Origin: Tragulus kanchil
Taxonomy: Eukaryota > Chordata > Mammalia > Artiodactyla > Tragulidae
Reading direction: 5' to 3'
DNA length: 64,000 bases
NCBI GenBank assembly: GCA_022376925.1
Contig: JAIOJX010000026.1
Location: 251,717,330-251,781,329 of the forward strand
Below are positions 22,994 through 35,539 of this stretch, one piece after another (position 1 is the stretch's first letter; the number at the start of each line of letters is the position of its first letter). The notes below the pieces were generated by a model. The model was not told where the DNA came from, searched no databases, and saw only the letters and a program-made list of their open reading frames with translations. Position numbers and translations under genes: made by a program.

Positions 22994-24140
22994 TTTTATA
23001 TGGATAAAGTATAAATTGCTACGTAAAAATGTTACTCTTTGAACACCAAGAGCTAGGTCCTCTTATCAGCCACTTGGGTGTTTTCCAGTCTGCTATAGGC
23101 TGATCAGATCCTTTTAGGTAGTCCTGCTCCTCTCCCCCCATGCCCTTTTGTCAAGAGGACGAGACCCTTTAAACTGAAACTCTCCCTGTGGCTGTGGTTG
23201 CATGAGACCTTCCTTGGGATTTAATGGATTGGGATGAGAAAACTTCCACCTGTAGATGGAAAGACTTTTGCCTGCCTGTCTCCAATCACGCTGCCTCCTT
23301 CCTTCCCCCGCTGAGACCTTTCTTGTCCTTTAAGGCTCTGTCCAGTCCCGCAACTCTCAGGTGCTTCCCCGATGGCACTCCACTGCACTCTTGTATTGCT
23401 GTCTGTAGTGTATGTATTAGCAGAGGCACCTCATCCTCACCTTTTTAATGTTAGTTGCAGATTATAGTTGACCTGAGAGCACCTACCCTGTGCTTTTTGC
23501 TCGCTTTTCTTTGGTAATTACTGGATGTGGCGCTCCGCTATGTAACTCCTGATTTTGTTTCTTCCTCTTTCGCTAGTCCAACACCTTATGCCTTTTGGAA
23601 GAATCCTCTGTAACATTTCTCACACAGCAAAAAGTCTTCTCTCTTTTAATTTTAATTAAGATAGAAGATAAAAACTTTTTTAAAAATAATTTTTTGTGTG
23701 TGTCCGTCGTTCAGTGTTTTCTTTTTTATAGACATACACGTGTGATATATATGGTAAGTGATACGCTTACTTTTATTATATTGTTTGCTGCTTTTATTTA
23801 TATATATATATGTATATGTAAGGTGCATATGATCTCATATTAATGTGTTTTATGAAAGATTTCCAATGATTCCATGTAATTCAAATTCTAGCATATAGGT
23901 ATAATTTTTACAGTTTACTTATTATTAAAATTTAAACAACCTTTCAATGAACATTCTCCTTCCAACAGTTTTATTGAAAGATCTCCAGCAGTTAAACTGT
24001 TATAATCAACTTAGCATAATAATTAAAAAAATTAATTTGTAGAATCTGTTCATTAGTATCTGGGTGATCACTCTGGTTCAGGACTATTCTAGGTGTTCTG
24101 AGCTACACTCAAACATAGGTACCAAAGTACAAAGGATAAA
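22994..24140. other. Single-copy sequence, no gene recognised
   Basis: 23060-23460 is CT-rich with a short plus-strand frame (74 codons at 23224-23448) lacking recognisable domains. 23640-24050 is very AT-rich, with a short TA run at about 23790-23818. Confidence 0.5.
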
Positions 24141-24199
24141 ATAAAACATGTGTACCAATAGAAAATGATATTGAGTATTTAAATAGACTGTTTAGATAA

Positions 24200-24780
24200 A
24201 ACAGATATTAAAGAACTTAGGTAGACCACTTGTGTACATCAGTGGACAATGGACTAAAAAATTTCTTATGTATATACAATAGAAAATATTCAGCCTTAAA
24301 AAAGAAATTTTGTTATTTGTGGGGACATATTTGAACCTGGAGGGTATTATGCTAAGTAAAATAGGGCAGATAGAGAAAGAGAAACACTGCATGGTATCCT
24401 TTGTATGTGGAATCATTTAAAAAAACCCTTAAGCTGGTAGAAACAGAGTAGGAAAATATTTGCTGGGGGATGAGGGAAATGGAGTTTGGCAGAAGGGTAC
24501 AAACTTTCAGCTCTAAGATGAATAAAGTCCGAGGATCTAATGTAAAACATGGTGACTAGAGTTGAAAACACCACTGCATAACTGAAATTGCCAAGAGTTG
24601 TAGAACTTAAGTGTTTTCACAGCAGGAGGAGTAGGGAGAGGCGAAGAGGTGTTCGTTAACTTGGAGGGGAAAATCCTTCACAGCGTATGTACACATCAGA
24701 ACATCACCTTGTGCTCTATGGCTGTCTTATAATTTTATTTGTCCATTATGCTCCAGTAAAACTGGAAAAGAAACTTTATA
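24200..24780 (+). mobile_element. L1 3' end
   Basis: 'atattcagccttaaaaaaga', 'tatgctaagtaaaatagggc', 'gatctaatgtaaaacatggt', 'acatcaccttgtgctctatg' follow the mammalian L1 3' region in sense. Confidence 0.8.
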
Positions 24781-24794
24781 TAAGATGTGTACAA

Positions 24795-24931
24795 GGGACT
24801 TCCCTGGTGGTGTAGTGGTTCAGACTCTGTGGTCCTAATGCAGTGGTCCTGGGTTCGATCCCTGGTTAGGAAACTAGATCCCACATACCGCAACTAAGAC
24901 TCAGCACAGCCAAATAAATTTTTTTATTAAA
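24795..24931 (+). mobile_element. CHR-type (short) tRNA SINE
   Basis: 'gggacttccctggtggtgta', B-box 'gggttcgatccctggttagg', ends 'cagcacagccaaataaattt' with an A/T tail. Confidence 0.9.
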
Positions 24932-25394
24932 GAAACGTATACAAATTAAAACAAAATGCTGGAGGGTATCTGAGTGTGTATCCTCGGCTGAATGAAGACT
25001 TGGACAAAAGAATCTCTGTATCACAATTGTTTGGCCGAACCTCATTGTAGGGAGTGAGAACAAAAAGGCATGAACCCAAGTAACTTTGGAAAATGGTGTG
25101 TTGCTTAGGCACTGTAAGGCTAAAGACAAAAGGAACTGTACATTAATAATGTACTCTAGTTGGTAAGGTTGTTTCTTATGGGAGTTCAGGTTAACAGTTC
25201 TAAAACATGTATTCAGGGGTCTGACAAATGAATTGCTGGTGGGTGGTGGGAAGTAGATTTCCACTGTTGGAGAAGCGTTTAGAGATAAGTGAAGGCACAA
25301 GATTGCAGTGGACCATATGGAACTTTGAATTGAAAATAAAACATGTGTACCAATAGAAAATGATATTGAGTATTTAAATAGACTGTTTAGATAA

Positions 25395-25975
25395 AACAGA
25401 TATTAAAGAACTTAGGTAGACCACTTGTGTACATCAGTGGACAATGGACTAAAAAATTTCTTATGTATATACAATAGAAAATATTCAGCCTTAAAAAAGA
25501 AATTTTGTTATTTGTGGGGACATATTTGAACCTGGAGGGTATTATGCTAAGTAAAATAGGGCAGATAGAGAAAGAGAAACACTGCATGGTATCCTTTGTA
25601 TGTGGAATCATTTAAAAAAACCCTTAAGCTGGTAGAAACAGAGTAGGAAAATATTTGCTGGGGGATGAGGGAAATGGAGTTTGGCAGAAGGGTACAAACT
25701 TTCAGCTCTAAGATGAATAAAGTCCGAGGATCTAATGTAAAACATGGTGACTAGAGTTGAAAACACCACTGCATAACTGAAATTGCCAAGAGTTGTAGAA
25801 CTTAAGTGTTTTCACAGCAGGAGGAGTAGGGAGAGGCGAAGAGGTGTTCGTTAACTTGGAGGGGAAAATCCTTCACAGCGTATGTACACATCAGAACATC
25901 ACCTTGTGCTCTATGGCTGTCTTATAATTTTATTTGTCCATTATGCTCCAGTAAAACTGGAAAAGAAACTTTATA
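25395..25975 (+). mobile_element. L1 3' end (D9 copy 2)
   Basis: Duplicate of 24200-24780. Confidence 0.8.
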
Positions 25976-25989
25976 TAAGATGTGTACAA

Positions 25990-26126
25990 GGGACTTCCCT
26001 GGTGGTGTAGTGGTTCAGACTCTGTGGTCCTAATGCAGTGGTCCTGGGTTCGATCCCTGGTTAGGAAACTAGATCCCACATACCGCAACTAAGACTCAGC
26101 ACAGCCAAATAAATTTTTTTATTAAA
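25990..26126 (+). mobile_element. CHR-type SINE (D9 copy 2)
   Basis: Duplicate of 24795-24931. Confidence 0.9.
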
Positions 26127-26599
26127 GAAACGTATACAAATTAAAACAAAATGCTGGAGGGTATCTGAGTGTGTATCCTCGGCTGAATGAAGACTTGGAC
26201 AAAAGAATCTCTGTATCACAATTGTTTGGCCGAACCTCATTGTAGGGAGTGAGAACAAAAAGGCATGAACCCAAGTAACTTTGGAAAATGGTGTGTTGCT
26301 TAGGCACTGTAAGGCTAAAGACAAAAGGAACTGTACATTAATAATGTACTCTAGTTGGTAAGGTTGTTTCTTATGGGAGTTCAGGTTAACAGTTCTAAAA
26401 CATGTATTCAGGGGTCTGACAAATGAATTGCTGGTGGGTGGTGGGAAGTAGATTTCCCACTGTTGGAGAGAGCGTTTAGAGATAAGTGAAGGCACAAGAT
26501 TGCAGTGGACCATATGGAACTGGATTAAAGATGGACACTCAGTATGAACCCCATATGAACTTAGCGTTGGCTTACTGTATATAGATGAGTGTGATACCT

Positions 26600-27480
26600 C
26601 GGTTAGTATTCATACATGTATTTTCTAGATCTGTCCACTGAGAGGGATTGGAAGTAAAGACATTGTAGTAGCAACAACATCCCCAGGTCTTCATTTCTGA
26701 ATACTGTTCTCCAATAAAAGTGATCTGGGCTTCTTGGAGAAATGAGTAATTACAGGTCTAGAGCAGCTTCTATACCAGAAAATAAGGAAATGCTCAAAAA
26801 ACAAAGGAATGGAGGAATGCCAAGGGACATAGGAGCTGGCCTCAGTGAGCCCCTCATAGCCAAAGCTGGAACACTTGGAGCAGCGAAATCAACAGAGCGG
26901 TACTGACTATAACCCAAAGATGAAAATAAATGTACATAAGCTTCTATAGAGATGTCCTCCTTATGAGGAATTCCAGATGGCTTATGTAGAAACTTACCCC
27001 TTCAGGAGTAGGGGGCTTAAATTTCCCCCAGCTCTTGAGTGTGGGCTGAACTTAGTGACTTGCTTCTAAAGAGATTATAGAAAGAATAAAAAGGGAAATT
27101 TACAGTTGAGAAAACCCATAAACACCGCCTTAACCAGATCATCAAGGTTGACCTCACCAGTGGCTGTACTGGGAGCATGTCCTCTTAAAGTGACTGACGA
27201 GAGGGACACCTTACCCCCGTGGCTCCCTCTTCAGAGCCCATCATCCCAGTTTAACAGAAAATGACAGACAAGTCCTGTCCAGTATTCCTCAGAATCATCA
27301 AGGTCGTGAAAAACGAGGAGGGACAGAGAAAGGGTGACAGACCAGAGGGGTCCGGGGAGAGAAGATAAGTGATTTGCTCGGTGGGATCCTGGCTCTGGAA
27401 ACTGAAATGGAGAGAGGACGTGAGCGGGAAACTGGTGTAACCCAAATGCAGCCCGGAATTTAGTTGTTTTTAAAAAGGCA
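26600..27480 (+). mobile_element. Probable old L1 (L1M/L1ME-like) 3' region
   Basis: Landmarks in order: 'ggcctcagtgagcccctc', 'ttgagtgtgggctgaactta', 'ccttaaccagatcatcaagg', 'gacaccttacccccgtgg', 'gtgacagaccagagggg'. Divergent; subfamily not determined. D10 copy 1 starts inside it at 27233. Confidence 0.55.
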
Positions 27481-27486
27481 CTAAAG

Positions 27487-27799
27487 GGGCTTCCCCTGGT
27501 GGTCCAGTGGGTAAGGACACCGCCTTGCAGTGCAAGGGACGAAGGTTCGATCCCTGGCCTGGGAAGATCCCACGTGCCGCAGAGTGGCTGGACCGATGTG
27601 TCCAATCACCAAGCCGGAGCTCTGGAGCGCATGCGCCCAGAGCCGGTGCTCTGCGGCAACAGAGGCCACAGCGATGGGAGGCCCACAGGAGCCAAAGAAC
27701 AAAGACGGATGAAAATAGAGAAATGAAAGACCAATAGAAGTGGCCTGCGCGTCCCCCTCCCTCCCCACCCATTCCCCAAAAAAGATTAAAAAAAAAAAA
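27487..27799 (+). mobile_element. CHR-type tRNA SINE, full length
   Basis: Begins 'gggcttcccctggtggtcca', B-box 'aggttcgatccctggcctgg', then 'gtgtccaatcaccaagccgg', 'gaacaaagacggatgaaaat', and ends in a T-poor A run (27788-27799). Same family as the minus-strand copies at 46575, 49380 and 50941. Confidence 0.85.
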
Positions 27800-28381
27800 G
27801 CAGTAAAAACATTTCGTTGGATTATAATTCAGAAAATACGCAAAGGCAAAGGTAAGCTGAAAGAAATATATAGCAAATGTACCCACCACCTAGATTCCAC
27901 ATTTAGGTATGTGCGGTCTACCTACCATCAATACTTACCTACCCGTCAATCCATTTTACTCTTAAAAAGTATTTCAGAGTAAGTTGTGAAGATTGATACA
28001 TGATACCCTCTCTTCTCCAACAATGAAAAGCACAGAACCTGTTTCAGGTGTAATTTCTGCCAGCGTTATGGTCTAGCGCCTGCTAGGCACTCACAGTTGA
28101 CTTTATGTCTGTGGTTGTGCCCTGTGGAGAACCGAGACAGATGAAAAGTTGGGAGGATGTAGGTGACGTGGTGTTCACGTTCGGAGGTGATCACAGGTGT
28201 GTGTAATTAGGGGACCGAAGTAGATCTGTGCTGGCGGGCACTGGGGTGTTGTCAGAGTGGGAGATGTCTGTGAACACCCAGGAAATAGCAGCTGGTTTCC
28301 TGCCATGCTGGTTTCCAGTACCTCAAACAGTTTTAACCAGTGTGGGCAGCTTTTGGGATGACTGGAAGGGATGGCGGGTCT
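27800..28381. other. Unique remainder of D10 copy 1
   Basis: 27850-27990 has L1-like antisense wording ('acccaccacctagattccac') but is too weak to call. No gene seen. Confidence 0.4.
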
Positions 28382-28629
28382 AGAGCCCATCATCCCAGTT
28401 TAACAGAAAATGACAGACAAGTCCTGTCCAGTATTCCTCAGAATCATCAAGGTCGTGAAAAACGAGGAGGGACAGAGAAAGGGTGACAGACCAGAGGGGT
28501 CCGGGGAGAGAAGATAAGTGATTTGCTCGGTGGGATCCTGGCTCTGGAAACTGAAATGGAGAGAGGACGTGAGCGGGAAACTGGTGTAACCCAAATGCAG
28601 CCCGGAATTTAGTTGTTTTTAAAAAGGCA
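28382..28629 (+). mobile_element. Old L1 3' region fragment (D10 copy 2)
   Basis: Duplicate of 27233-27480. Confidence 0.5.
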
Positions 28630-28635
28630 CTAAAG

Positions 28636-28948
28636 GGGCTTCCCCTGGTGGTCCAGTGGGTAAGGACACCGCCTTGCAGTGCAAGGGACGAAGGTTCGAT
28701 CCCTGGCCTGGGAAGATCCCACGTGCCGCAGAGTGGCTGGACCGATGTGTCCAATCACCAAGCCGGAGCTCTGGAGCGCATGCGCCCAGAGCCGGTGCTC
28801 TGCGGCAACAGAGGCCACAGCGATGGGAGGCCCACAGGAGCCAAAGAACAAAGACGGATGAAAATAGAGAAATGAAAGACCAATAGAAGTGGCCTGCGCG
28901 TCCCCCTCCCTCCCCACCCATTCCCCAAAAAAGATTAAAAAAAAAAAA
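28636..28948 (+). mobile_element. CHR-type tRNA SINE (D10 copy 2)
   Basis: Duplicate of 27487-27799. Confidence 0.85.
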
Positions 28949-29530
28949 GCAGTAAAAACATTTCGTTGGATTATAATTCAGAAAATACGCAAAGGCAAAG
29001 GTAAGCTGAAAGAAATATATAGCAAATGTACCCACCACCTAGATTCCACATTTAGGTATGTGCGGTCTACCTACCATCAATACTTACCTACCCGTCAATC
29101 CATTTTACTCTTAAAAAGTATTTCAGAGTAAGTTGTGAAGATTGATACATGATACCCTCTCTTCTCCAACAATGAAAAGCACAGAACCTGTTTCAGGTGT
29201 AATTTCTGCCAGCGTTATGGTCTAGCGCCTGCTAGGCACTCACAGTTGACTTTATGTCTGTGGTTGTGCCCTGTGGAGAACCGAGACAGATGAAAAGTTG
29301 GGAGGATGTAGGTGACGTGGTGTTCACGTTCGGAGGTGATCACAGGTGTGTGTAATTAGGGGACCGAAGTAGATCTGTGCTGGCGGGCACTGGGGTGTTG
29401 TCAGAGTGGGAGATGTCTGTGAACACCCAGGAAATAGCAGCTGGTTTCCTGCCATGCTGGTTTCCAGTACCTCAAACAGTTTTAACCAGTGTGGGCAGCT
29501 TTTGGGATGACTGGAAGGGATGGCGGGTCT

Positions 29531-30706
29531 GGACTGGGACATGTGGAAAGTGTGGTGCCTGAGCGTTTGTGTGGGGAGAGCCCAAGGCTGCCCTCCCTGA
29601 GCCAGTCTCCCCTCCCCTCTGGTCCCTGGGAAAATAAATAGAGCGGGAAGAGCGAGGCTTTAGCTCTGGATGTGCATAGGAGGATTGATCAGCTCATCAA
29701 TCAGGAGTGTGTGTAATTACGCGGAAAGGACAGAAATCACTCCCTGAAGACCACGGACTTGGGGATGTGCCCAGAAAAGGACCTCACAGCTGCTAACAGT
29801 AGCCCTATTCAGCCTGGGTGCATAATGATTTTAACACGAATCAGGACCCGAGGCCAGAGCTGGGGACAAACACAAATATCTTGTTGACAGAGCGAACATC
29901 TAGATTTTGCTGGATAGGAAGCTGCGGAGGAAGGTCAGAGTGATGTAATGGTATGCACCCAGCTTTCAGCCTCCAACAGGTGGCCCCCCGAGGTACCATC
30001 TGCAGTGCCCCGGGGCCCTTTGGAATCACTCCCTATAAATTAAATTGTTGTAAGTTAGTATGGAGAAATTAGTATGGAAGCTCTACCTGAAATGAAACTA
30101 GACAGAGGAAGGAAATTTTCACTGGAGTTCCTGCTTCCTCTTCCTCCCTTGTCCTGTAGTAGAGCCAAGACTTAATATTTCAGGGAACTCTCTTGGTTAG
30201 TACTTGAGTCTCATTGCTTCCCCCAAATAGCTGTCCAGAGTGAACTTCCCTTTCTCTTCTTAAGCTCTGACAACTGCACATATCCCTACCTAAGCCAACG
30301 TCAGCTGGATACTTTTCATAAACGGTCTTGCTATTTTGGGTCTTCTGTTTTGGTTGAGGAGGAAGCAGTGTTTTGTTTCTGGTCTTTCTTTCATCAAAGG
30401 CATATTTGTTCTGGGCAGGGGGGAGGGGCCACTTCTCAGTTTAGATCAGAGGAAGAAAATATACGGCCTCCTATGTAAGTGACTGATTACAAATACTTAT
30501 TGGTGATGTTTCTAATAAAACATTTAATAAACCACTTAGTAGCAAAAGCAGGATCTGTTATCCTTATCCTTTGGTTTATTCGGCAGTTATTGCTACCCCT
30601 GTACGCCAGGCACGGAGGGTCTGCAGTGGACCGGGTACCCTCTGTTTCTCTGAGACAGGGAAGAAATGGCAGCGTGACGTCTGCTGAGGTGTGTGTGGAC
30701 TGGTGA
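29531..30706. other. Single-copy sequence, no gene recognised
   Basis: Mixed composition, open frames under 76 codons. No known repeat recognised. Confidence 0.5.
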
Positions 30707-30914
30707 GGTCCTTCCTGGTGGCTCAGGAGTAAAGCCTCTGCCTTCGAGGCAGGAGATGCGGGTACTAGCCCTGAGTCCAGAAGCTCCCCTGGAGAGGAAA
30801 TGACAGCCCACTCCAGTATTCCTGCCTGGGAATTCCCATGGACAGAGGAGCCTGGTGGGCTGTAGTCCAGGGAGTCACAGAGAGTCGGACACTATGAAGT
30901 GACTTAGCACATAT
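30707..30914 (+). mobile_element. Bov-tA SINE
   Basis: 'ggtccttcctggtggctcag', 'gtaaagcctctgccttcgag', 'cccatggacagaggagcctg', 'gagtcggacactatgaagtg'. Confidence 0.93.
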
Positions 30915-31694
30915 CACCGGAGCAGCTAGGTGGAGGGGGGGTAAGGGGCGCGAGCGGAGGTGTGGAAGGTAAACAGTGTGCTGTGAGGGGAAACAGTGGG
31001 TAAGTGTGAGCTAAGTGGCAGGCAGAAGTGCGTTTGTAGGCGAGGCCGATGGAAATAGGAGTGAAGAGGAAAGGCCACGGGAGGGAGTGTGGGTACATTG
31101 GTGGGTGAAGAATAGGGAAGGAATTTGGGGTGTTAGTGTAGGAAGCCTGCTGACTTTAGGTTTCCGGGTGAAGTGGGAGAAGAGCTAGAGCGGGGTTGAG
31201 GAGGATGGTGATAGAAGTTGGAGACAGTTGTGAGGGGACGGAGAGGGGCTTTTTAAAAACACTGGGGCCTTTTGGGATGGAGCTCTTCAGGGGGAGTGGC
31301 ATGTCTTCATGAGAGGTGCCAGTTCTCTTTGGAGACTGTTAGGCACGGGGTATAGGTGTGGGGAAGCTGAGTGGTGGTGTGGATTCCCATGGGCGCTGCC
31401 AGAGAAGCGAGGTGCAGGGCATCGGGGGTGCTGGTGAGGGGGCTGGGCCAGAGGACCGCCCCCAGTGAAGAAGGGGGCGTGCCCAGGGACACTGCAGAGC
31501 AGGCCCTCTGGGCGGGAGGGGTAGGTAAGAGCCAGGGGGGCAGAAGGCTGTGGTCCCAACAAGATCCCTGCGTCGTGCCCTCTGACTCGAAGGTGTGGCC
31601 CTGGGAATGGTGGGGCCTAGAGTCTAGAGCCGAAATCAGAGGCTCCAGTGCAGTGATCATGACTGTAGGTGCTGTCACGTCCTAATACTGTGCT
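30915..31694. other. GC- and purine-rich single-copy sequence, no gene supported
   Basis: G-rich on the plus strand, with CpGs concentrated around 31385-31520. Overlapping open frames of 91-123 codons lie on both strands. No splice or domain evidence separates a real exon from composition-driven open frames. Confidence 0.45.
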
Positions 31695-31850
31695 CTAGGC
31701 ATTGCTCGAGGGGCCGTGAACTGTTAATTCAACAGCCTCATGATGAGGTATTACTATCCCCGTGTATAGATGAGGCAACTAAAGCCCATGGAGGTTAGGC
31801 AGTGATTCAAGGTCACACAGTTAATAAATGGCAAAGCGAAGTTTGAAATG
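31695..31850 (+). mobile_element. MIR SINE relic
   Basis: 'attactatccccgtgtatag', 'atgaggcaactaaagcccat', 'caaggtcacacagttaataa' are MIR landmarks. Confidence 0.85.
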
Positions 31851-33557
31851 TGTGTGTGACTCTCAGAGGAGTGGAGGGGGAGGAGTGCGGGGAGACTTCC
31901 TGGAGGAGGTGGGTTTTGAGCTGCCTCTTAAGGGAGTAGCTTGGTGAGTGGTGGTGGGGTCAGGGTGGTGTAGAAGGTAAGCTGTATGGTGTGGAAAATG
32001 TGAGGGGAGTGAATTCCAATCCAGGTTGTAAAAGCGCCTCCCCAGCCTGCACGCATCTCCTTTGGGAGCGGATGGCTGAAGGGAAGACTGTGAACTAAGC
32101 CCCTCCCCGCTTTTCCCAGAGAATGAGAAGTTGCCAAAAATAGACAGGTGGCAGCTGAGAATTGGGGTGGAGGGTGGTATGGCTGTGAGTGTTGAGAGGC
32201 TCAGAGGAGGATGGGTCTTTTCCATGGGGTTGGAAGAGAGGGGCTCAGGCAGTACCTCCCAGTGGGGAGAGAGCCGGTCCAGGGTGGGAGGAGGCGACAG
32301 GGAGTAAGGGTTTAAAGGAGACAGAGTTTTGGGAAGCTGAGAAGGTTCTAAAGATGGATGGTGGTGAAAGCTGCCCAACAGTGCGAATGTACTTAGTGCC
32401 ACTGACATGTACACTTAAAAACAGCCAAAATAGTATATATATTTTACATATTTATATCAATAAATATATAACATATATTTTATATTTATGTATAGTACGT
32501 ATATTTTACCACCGCAAAAAAGGTGGTAGAGGGAGAGGAACATTTTCACCATTTATGATTTTCCCGGCACAAAGTAGGCACTTCTGTCATATTTGAAAGC
32601 ATATGGGGATTTTGCTACATGCTTTATGTGTAGTGAATTGTTTAAGCCTCACTTTCAGAGACGGGTAAACCCTGGTGACCTGATGACGAATCTCGGGTTG
32701 GAAGAGATGAAGCGTCTAGTCACCCAGAACATGGCAGAGACTGGGCGCTGCCAGATCTCCTGACTCTAAAACCCTTGCCAGCAACCCCGAGGGATTTACC
32801 AGTGGAGAGAAGGTTCCAGAGAGTGGGTGGAGAGGGAGATGGAAGGGCTCGTAGGTCCAGGGAAGACTGACTAGGGAACATGCTGGAGGAGGAAAGGAGA
32901 GTGGCGGGGAAGGGAGAGAGGACCACGGGGATGAAGTCAGCGGCAAGGAGGCAGGGACTCGCGTGTCCGTGTCCCGATCAGGCGTGAGCTGTGGTGGGAC
33001 TGATGGGAAGTCCAGGTTCACTCTGACGTGGTCTCCTAAGTGGGTGAGGGTTGCAGAGAAGAAGCATAAAGGCCCAGTGTCGGGGGAGGTACCCACCGTC
33101 TACAGCACTGTGGGCCGGAAACTCCTCCCAGGTTGAGACCCGCTGTGGGAAGGGCTGGAGCTGCGCACAGTGCGGGACTGGGGCTCAGCCTGTGCCTCCG
33201 TTTCCATCCCGCCCCTTCCTCCTTCCCTGCCTCCCCTTCCCCTCTGCTCTTCCTTCTTCCTGAGGTTGAATTTCGGTGCATGAATTTGGGGCGGGGGGCT
33301 GGGGGTGAGGAGGGTTGTCTGTGTGTCTGGTGCTGACAAAGCAAATAGCAAGGGTGCGGTCAAATCACAGCCCACTCCCTGGCTCTGTAGCCGACCAGGA
33401 AACTGCCAGTGCTGCGCGGCAGATTTTTTTTGTTTTCCGTAAAATGGGCTGTAACATATATATTAAGAAATAGACGTTTTGTGACTCCCCAGGAAGTTTG
33501 TTTTTAAGTTGTAACCTGAGCCACCTAAGGCGTATCCTGCCTTCAGTGGTGGCCAGT
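31851..33557. other. Single-copy, partly GC-rich sequence, no gene supported
   Basis: 31895-31990 reads like an old mammalian repeat ('acttcctggaggaggtgggt', 'gagctgcctcttaaggg') that I cannot name. 32430-32512 is a TA-rich simple sequence. 33060-33250 is GC-rich with C/T tracts. A 183-codon minus-strand frame at 31863-32414 is proline/serine-rich, as expected from the complement of GGA-rich DNA. Confidence 0.45.
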
Positions 33558-34344
33558 GACATCTGTGGCAGCCCCTCCTCACCAGGTGGAGATGGGGGCC
33601 TTGATTCCGATAGCTGGACTTGGCGAGGTGTTTGTGAGGTGATCTAAGCTGTTTATAAGGGAAGAGCTCTCCGGAGAGTTCCTGTTATCGTTGTGCTTCA
33701 CGTGTTTACTTTGGATTCCGCAGAATTCTTTTATTCTCCTGCCGATGGGTTTGGACTCTGCGCTGGAAGACAGGCTGCGCCCTGTGTACAGTGAGTGTGG
33801 GTGCGCATGGCCTGTGATCGTATAATAATGCTGCGCAAATAAAGAGATGTCCTCCTGGCAGGCCTCGTAAGGGCAGCCAGGAAGCTGGCATCATTACAGA
33901 TCCAGTTGCACTACAGTTAACATTTGCAGCTGTCAGAGGTGCAGGAGTGTGTCGGCCGTAACCTCCAGGTGTAAATAGACCTTCATCAGCATCATTGAAA
34001 AGTCCTGGGAGGATCCAGAGCACCGCGGGATGCTATCCATCAAAATTTGTTTGCAGAACCTCGTTCCTGGCCGTGGTAGTTGTATCCCCAGGAGCTGGCG
34101 GGATCGGTAGCACTGGACGGCAGTTCTCTTCAAGGACAGGTGGAGTGTAGATGCTTGCTGGTGCCAAATTCTGATGAATCATTTTACCGTCCCCTTTTTG
34201 CCCTTTTTCTCTCACTAAGAAGCATTTGGGGCCTAGGTAAAATACAGCAAATGGATTTATTGTAACATGAAAATAGGACTAAGATGATGATGGCTAACAT
34301 GATGGGCAGTTATCTTCTGGGCCAGGTGCCATCCCGGGATTACC

Positions 34345-34432
34345 TAATAGGCTCCTTGAGACCGTGAGCTTGCCTTTTGTTCACAGCCCAGGACAGTGTC
34401 TGGCACAGAGTAGGCACTGCAATGAATGAACT
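34345..34432 (+). mobile_element. L2/MIR 3' end relic
   Basis: 'ggctccttgagaccgtgagc', 'cccaggacagtgtctggcac', 'agagtaggcactgcaatgaa' fit the conserved 3' end of L2-type repeats. Confidence 0.6.
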
Positions 34433-35451
34433 TAATGCAGGTAAAGATTGTGCATTACAGATTACTTGTGGCTGGCCCAAGGCCACACCTTTTTTAGTAA
34501 CTGGGGCTCCTTGACAATAGGTAGATGAAGACAGTGAGAGGCACAGAAAATAATGGTTGGTCTTCAGAAGTCTTCCTCTGAAAATATTATTTACTGGGAT
34601 TTTAGAGGTGTCTCAAGTTTCGGAAAGGATCTTTGTTTTAAGTTGTAACCTGACCTAGCTTGGGGACATCTGTGGCAGCCCCTCCTCACCAGGTGGAGAT
34701 GGGGGCCTTGATTCCGATAGCTGGACTTGGCGAGGTGTTTGTGAGGTGATCTAAGCTGTTTATAAGGGAAGAGCTCTCCGGAGAGTTCCTGTTATCGTTG
34801 TGCTTCACGTGTTTACTTTGGATTCCGCAGAATTCTTTTATTCTCCTGCCGATGGGTTTGGACTCTGCGCTGGAAGACAGGCTGCGCCCTGTGTACAGTG
34901 AGTGTGGGTGCGCATGGCCTGTGATCGTATAATAATGCTGCGCAAATAAAGAGATGTCCTCCTGGCAGGCCTCGTAAGGGCAGCCAGGAAGCTGGCATCA
35001 TTACAGATCCAGTTGCACTACAGTTAACATTTGCAGCTGTCAGAGGTGCAGGAGTGTGTCGGCCGTAACCTCCAGGTGTAAATAGACCTTCATCAGCATC
35101 ATTGAAAAGTCCTGGGAGGATCCAGAGCACCGCGGGATGCTATCCATCAAAATTTGTTTGCAGAACCTCGTTCCTGGCCGTGGTAGTTGTATCCCCAGGA
35201 GCTGGCGGGATCGGTAGCACTGGACGGCAGTTCTCTTCAAGGACAGGTGGAGTGTAGATGCTTGCTGGTGCCAAATTCTGATGAATCATTTTACCGTCCC
35301 CTTTTTGCCCTTTTTCTCTCACTAAGAAGCATTTGGGGCCTAGGTAAAATACAGCAAATGGATTTATTGTAACATGAAAATAGGACTAAGATGATGATGG
35401 CTAACATGATGGGCAGTTATCTTCTGGGCCAGGTGCCATCCCGGGATTACC

Positions 35452-35539
35452 TAATAGGCTCCTTGAGACCGTGAGCTTGCCTTTTGTTCACAGCCCAGGA
35501 CAGTGTCTGGCACAGAGTAGGCACTGCAATGAATGAACT
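35452..35539 (+). mobile_element. L2/MIR 3' end relic (D11 copy 2)
   Basis: Duplicate of 34345-34432. Confidence 0.6.

Larger units (their letters stand above)
24141..26521. repeat. Direct duplication D9 (about 1.18 kb x2)
   Basis: Copy 1 is 24141-25323 and copy 2 is 25336-26521, offset 1195, with a 12-base spacer. Indels near the end of copy 1 ('gatttccactg' against 'gatttcccactg') change the reading frame. The unit holds an L1 3' end and a CHR-type SINE, both present twice as a result. Confidence 0.95.
27233..29530. repeat. Direct tandem duplication D10 (1149 bp x2)
   Basis: Copy 1 is 27233-28381 and copy 2 is 28382-29530. They abut exactly and the offset is constant at 1149, so this is the cleanest pair in the window. 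Every open frame in copy 1 recurs unchanged in copy 2. Unit content is an old L1-like 3' end, a complete plus-strand CHR SINE and unique sequence. Confidence 0.96.

Noticed and set aside
24795..24931. A functional tRNA gene, suggested by the B-box 'ggttcgatccctgg'
   Set aside because: The surrounding sequence is a tRNA-derived SINE with no cloverleaf outside the promoter-like boxes. The same holds for all Bov-tA and CHR copies.
27470..27889. 139-codon minus-strand frame as a gene
   Set aside because: It lies across the CHR SINE at 27487-27799, and its duplicate at 28619-29038 is from D10.
31863..32414. 183-codon minus-strand frame as a gene
   Set aside because: It is the complement of GGA/GTG-rich DNA, giving a proline- and serine-rich product without a domain. 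Plus-strand frames overlap it.
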